Shown: positions 62,991 through 64,000 of the stretch, piece by piece
How positions within the stretch are numbered: position 1 is the first letter of the stretch
How the letters are laid out: each line of letters opens with the position of its first letter
Source of the DNA: Cecembia rubra
Lineage (GTDB): Bacteria; Bacteroidota; Bacteroidia; Cytophagales; Cyclobacteriaceae
NCBI RefSeq assembly: GCF_003014575.1
Contig: NZ_PYGF01000005.1
Location: 248,001 to 312,000, forward strand
Reading direction: 5' to 3'
Length of the DNA: 64,000 nucleotides
Made by a program: the position numbers and the translations under genes
Notes under the pieces: model-generated
The model's database searches: none
What the model saw: only the letters and a program-made list of their open reading frames with translations
Told to the model about the DNA's origin: nothing

Positions 62991-64000
62991 ATGGAATTGT
63001 ATGCCAAGGCACTGACCTTTGCCATCCCCTTTTTCCTTATTCTGATCATAATAGAAGAAATTGCTGCCCGTAAAATGAAGCGGCAGATCAATTATGGGAT
63101 GGATACGATCTCAAGTTTGAGTTCAGGGATGACCAATACCCTAAAAAACCTGATGGGCTTGTCTATCGCCATTGTGTCTTATGGCTGGTTGGTCGATAAG
63201 GTGGCGCTTTTCCATATTGAGAGTACTTGGATGGTGTATGTGGTGGCTTTTATCGGGATGGACTTTGTGGGGTATTGGAGCCATCGCTTTGACCATACCA
63301 TCAATGCCTTTTGGAACAGACATATTGTACACCATAGCAGTGAAGAATTCAATTTGAGTTGTGCGCTTCGACAGTCGGTCTCTGCCATTGTCGGCATTTA
63401 CTTCTTCCTTTATATTCCTATGGCCTTTCTGGGTGTTCCGGGTGAGGTGGTGGCTATTGTAGCTCCAATTCACTTATTTGCCCAGTTTTGGTACCATACC
63501 CGTTTGATTGGTAAAATGGGTTTCTTGGAGCATATTTTAGTGACCCCTTCCCATCACAGGGTTCATCATGCCATCAATGACATTTATCTGGATAAAAACC
63601 TTTCCCAGATTTTTATCTTTTGGGACAAATTGTTCGGAACCTTTCAGGAGGAGTTGGACGAAGAACCTCCTGTGTATGGGGTAAAAAAACCAGTCAATAC
63701 CTGGAATCCATTGATCATCAATTATGTGCATATGTGGTCGCTGATACAGGATGCCTGGAGGACAAAAAGCTGGTGGGACAAATTGAGAATCTGGTTTATG
63801 CCTACAGGTTGGCGACCTGCAGATGTGTCTGAAAAGTATCCTTGGAATTACTGGAAGAATGCTTACGAGCAGGTCAAATATGATAGCAAACCGTCCCAGA
63901 CCTTATTTGCCTGGTCTTGGCTACAGTTGGTAGTAAACTTTGCCATGGTATTTCATGTACTTGTCGCCTTCGTTAATTTTCAATACCTAGAGGTGATGTT
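62991..64000 (+). CDS. Sterol desaturase / fatty acid hydroxylase family protein (C-terminus cut by window edge)
   Basis: The frame is open from ATG 62991 to the window end (336 codons, no stop). About four hydrophobic segments surround three histidine boxes of the di-iron enzyme family: HRFDH, HIVHH and HHRVHH (SHHRVHHAINDIYLDKNLSQ). The region FWDKLFGTFQEE is also conserved. These membrane enzymes hydroxylate or desaturate lipids; family members act on sterols, carotenoids or fatty acids, so the substrate is open. The C-terminus lies outside the window. Confidence 0.9.
   Translation, partial: MELYAKALTFAIPFFLILIIIEEIAARKMKRQINYGMDTISSLSSGMTNTLKNLMGLSIAIVSYGWLVDKVALFHIESTWMVYVVAFIGMDFVGYWSHRFDHTINAFWNRHIVHHSSEEFNLSCALRQSVSAIVGIYFFLYIPMAFLGVPGEVVAIVAPIHLFAQFWYHTRLIGKMGFLEHILVTPSHHRVHHAINDIYLDKNLSQIFIFWDKLFGTFQEELDEEPPVYGVKKPVNTWNPLIINYVHMWSLIQDAWRTKSWWDKLRIWFMPTGWRPADVSEKYPWNYWKNAYEQVKYDSKPSQTLFAWSWLQLVVNFAMVFHVLVAFVNFQYLEVM

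Overview
This looks like chromosomal DNA of a Bacteroidota bacterium, most likely Cytophagales/Cyclobacteriaceae (Algoriphagus/Belliella-like). The evidence is several secreted lipoproteins with the GEGPxEY signature of 6-bladed beta-propellers, two DUF4221 lipoproteins, two DUF4382 lipoproteins, promoter -7 boxes of the TAnnTTTG type, almost no Shine-Dalgarno sequences, several TTG/GTG starts, and many short intergenic repeats. The assignment is inferred from gene content; no database search was run.

Region 1 (1-14 kb) is accessory in character. It holds four or five beta-propeller lipoproteins, two intact AAA_14/DUF4143 ATPases, two decayed relatives of these ATPases, a type II antitoxin with a truncated RelE/ParE-like toxin, a nucleotidyltransferase with a small partner (possible toxin-antitoxin), and a large secreted M14 zinc carboxypeptidase. 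Both intact ATPase genes are preceded by their own tandem pair of palindromes, unrelated in sequence, one of which overlaps the start codon. This is the clearest unexplained regulatory pattern in the window.

Region 2 (14-31 kb) begins with tRNA-Val(GAC), next to a damaged tRNA duplicate and repeat blocks. It continues with housekeeping genes: an M24 peptidase, chromate transporter, 2OG-Fe(II) oxygenase, MFS transporter, VTT-like protein, uvrA, a TRIC-family channel, glyA, tatC, rpiB, a GT-C-like membrane protein, rbfA and a LolC/E-type permease. Downstream of the permease lie two 125-nt tRNA-like genes in tandem on the minus strand. Each has cloverleaf arms, a 56-nt structured variable region and an apparent GUC anticodon. 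They are the best candidate for an undescribed element.

Region 3 (32-54 kb) contains a coiled-coil membrane protein, a LOG-family protein, a CASTOR/POLLUX-like channel, msrC/ribD with DUF4382 lipoproteins, dGTPase, a Gfo/Idh/MocA oxidoreductase, a SlyD-like FKBP, TauE/SafE, a potassium cluster (Kv channel with a zinc ribbon, KtrA, KtrB), lspA, ileS, and small secreted or membrane proteins.

Region 4 (54-61 kb) is a complete set for trans-4-hydroxy-L-proline catabolism: an AraC regulator divergent from a DapA-family deaminase, alpha-ketoglutarate-semialdehyde dehydrogenase, hydroxyproline epimerase and an FAD-dependent D-hydroxyproline dehydrogenase. Together they would convert hydroxyproline to 2-oxoglutarate. 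The window ends with a CBS-like/HEPN-like protein and a sterol-desaturase family gene cut by the window edge, whose leader carries a perfect 26-bp palindrome and a terminator-like hairpin.
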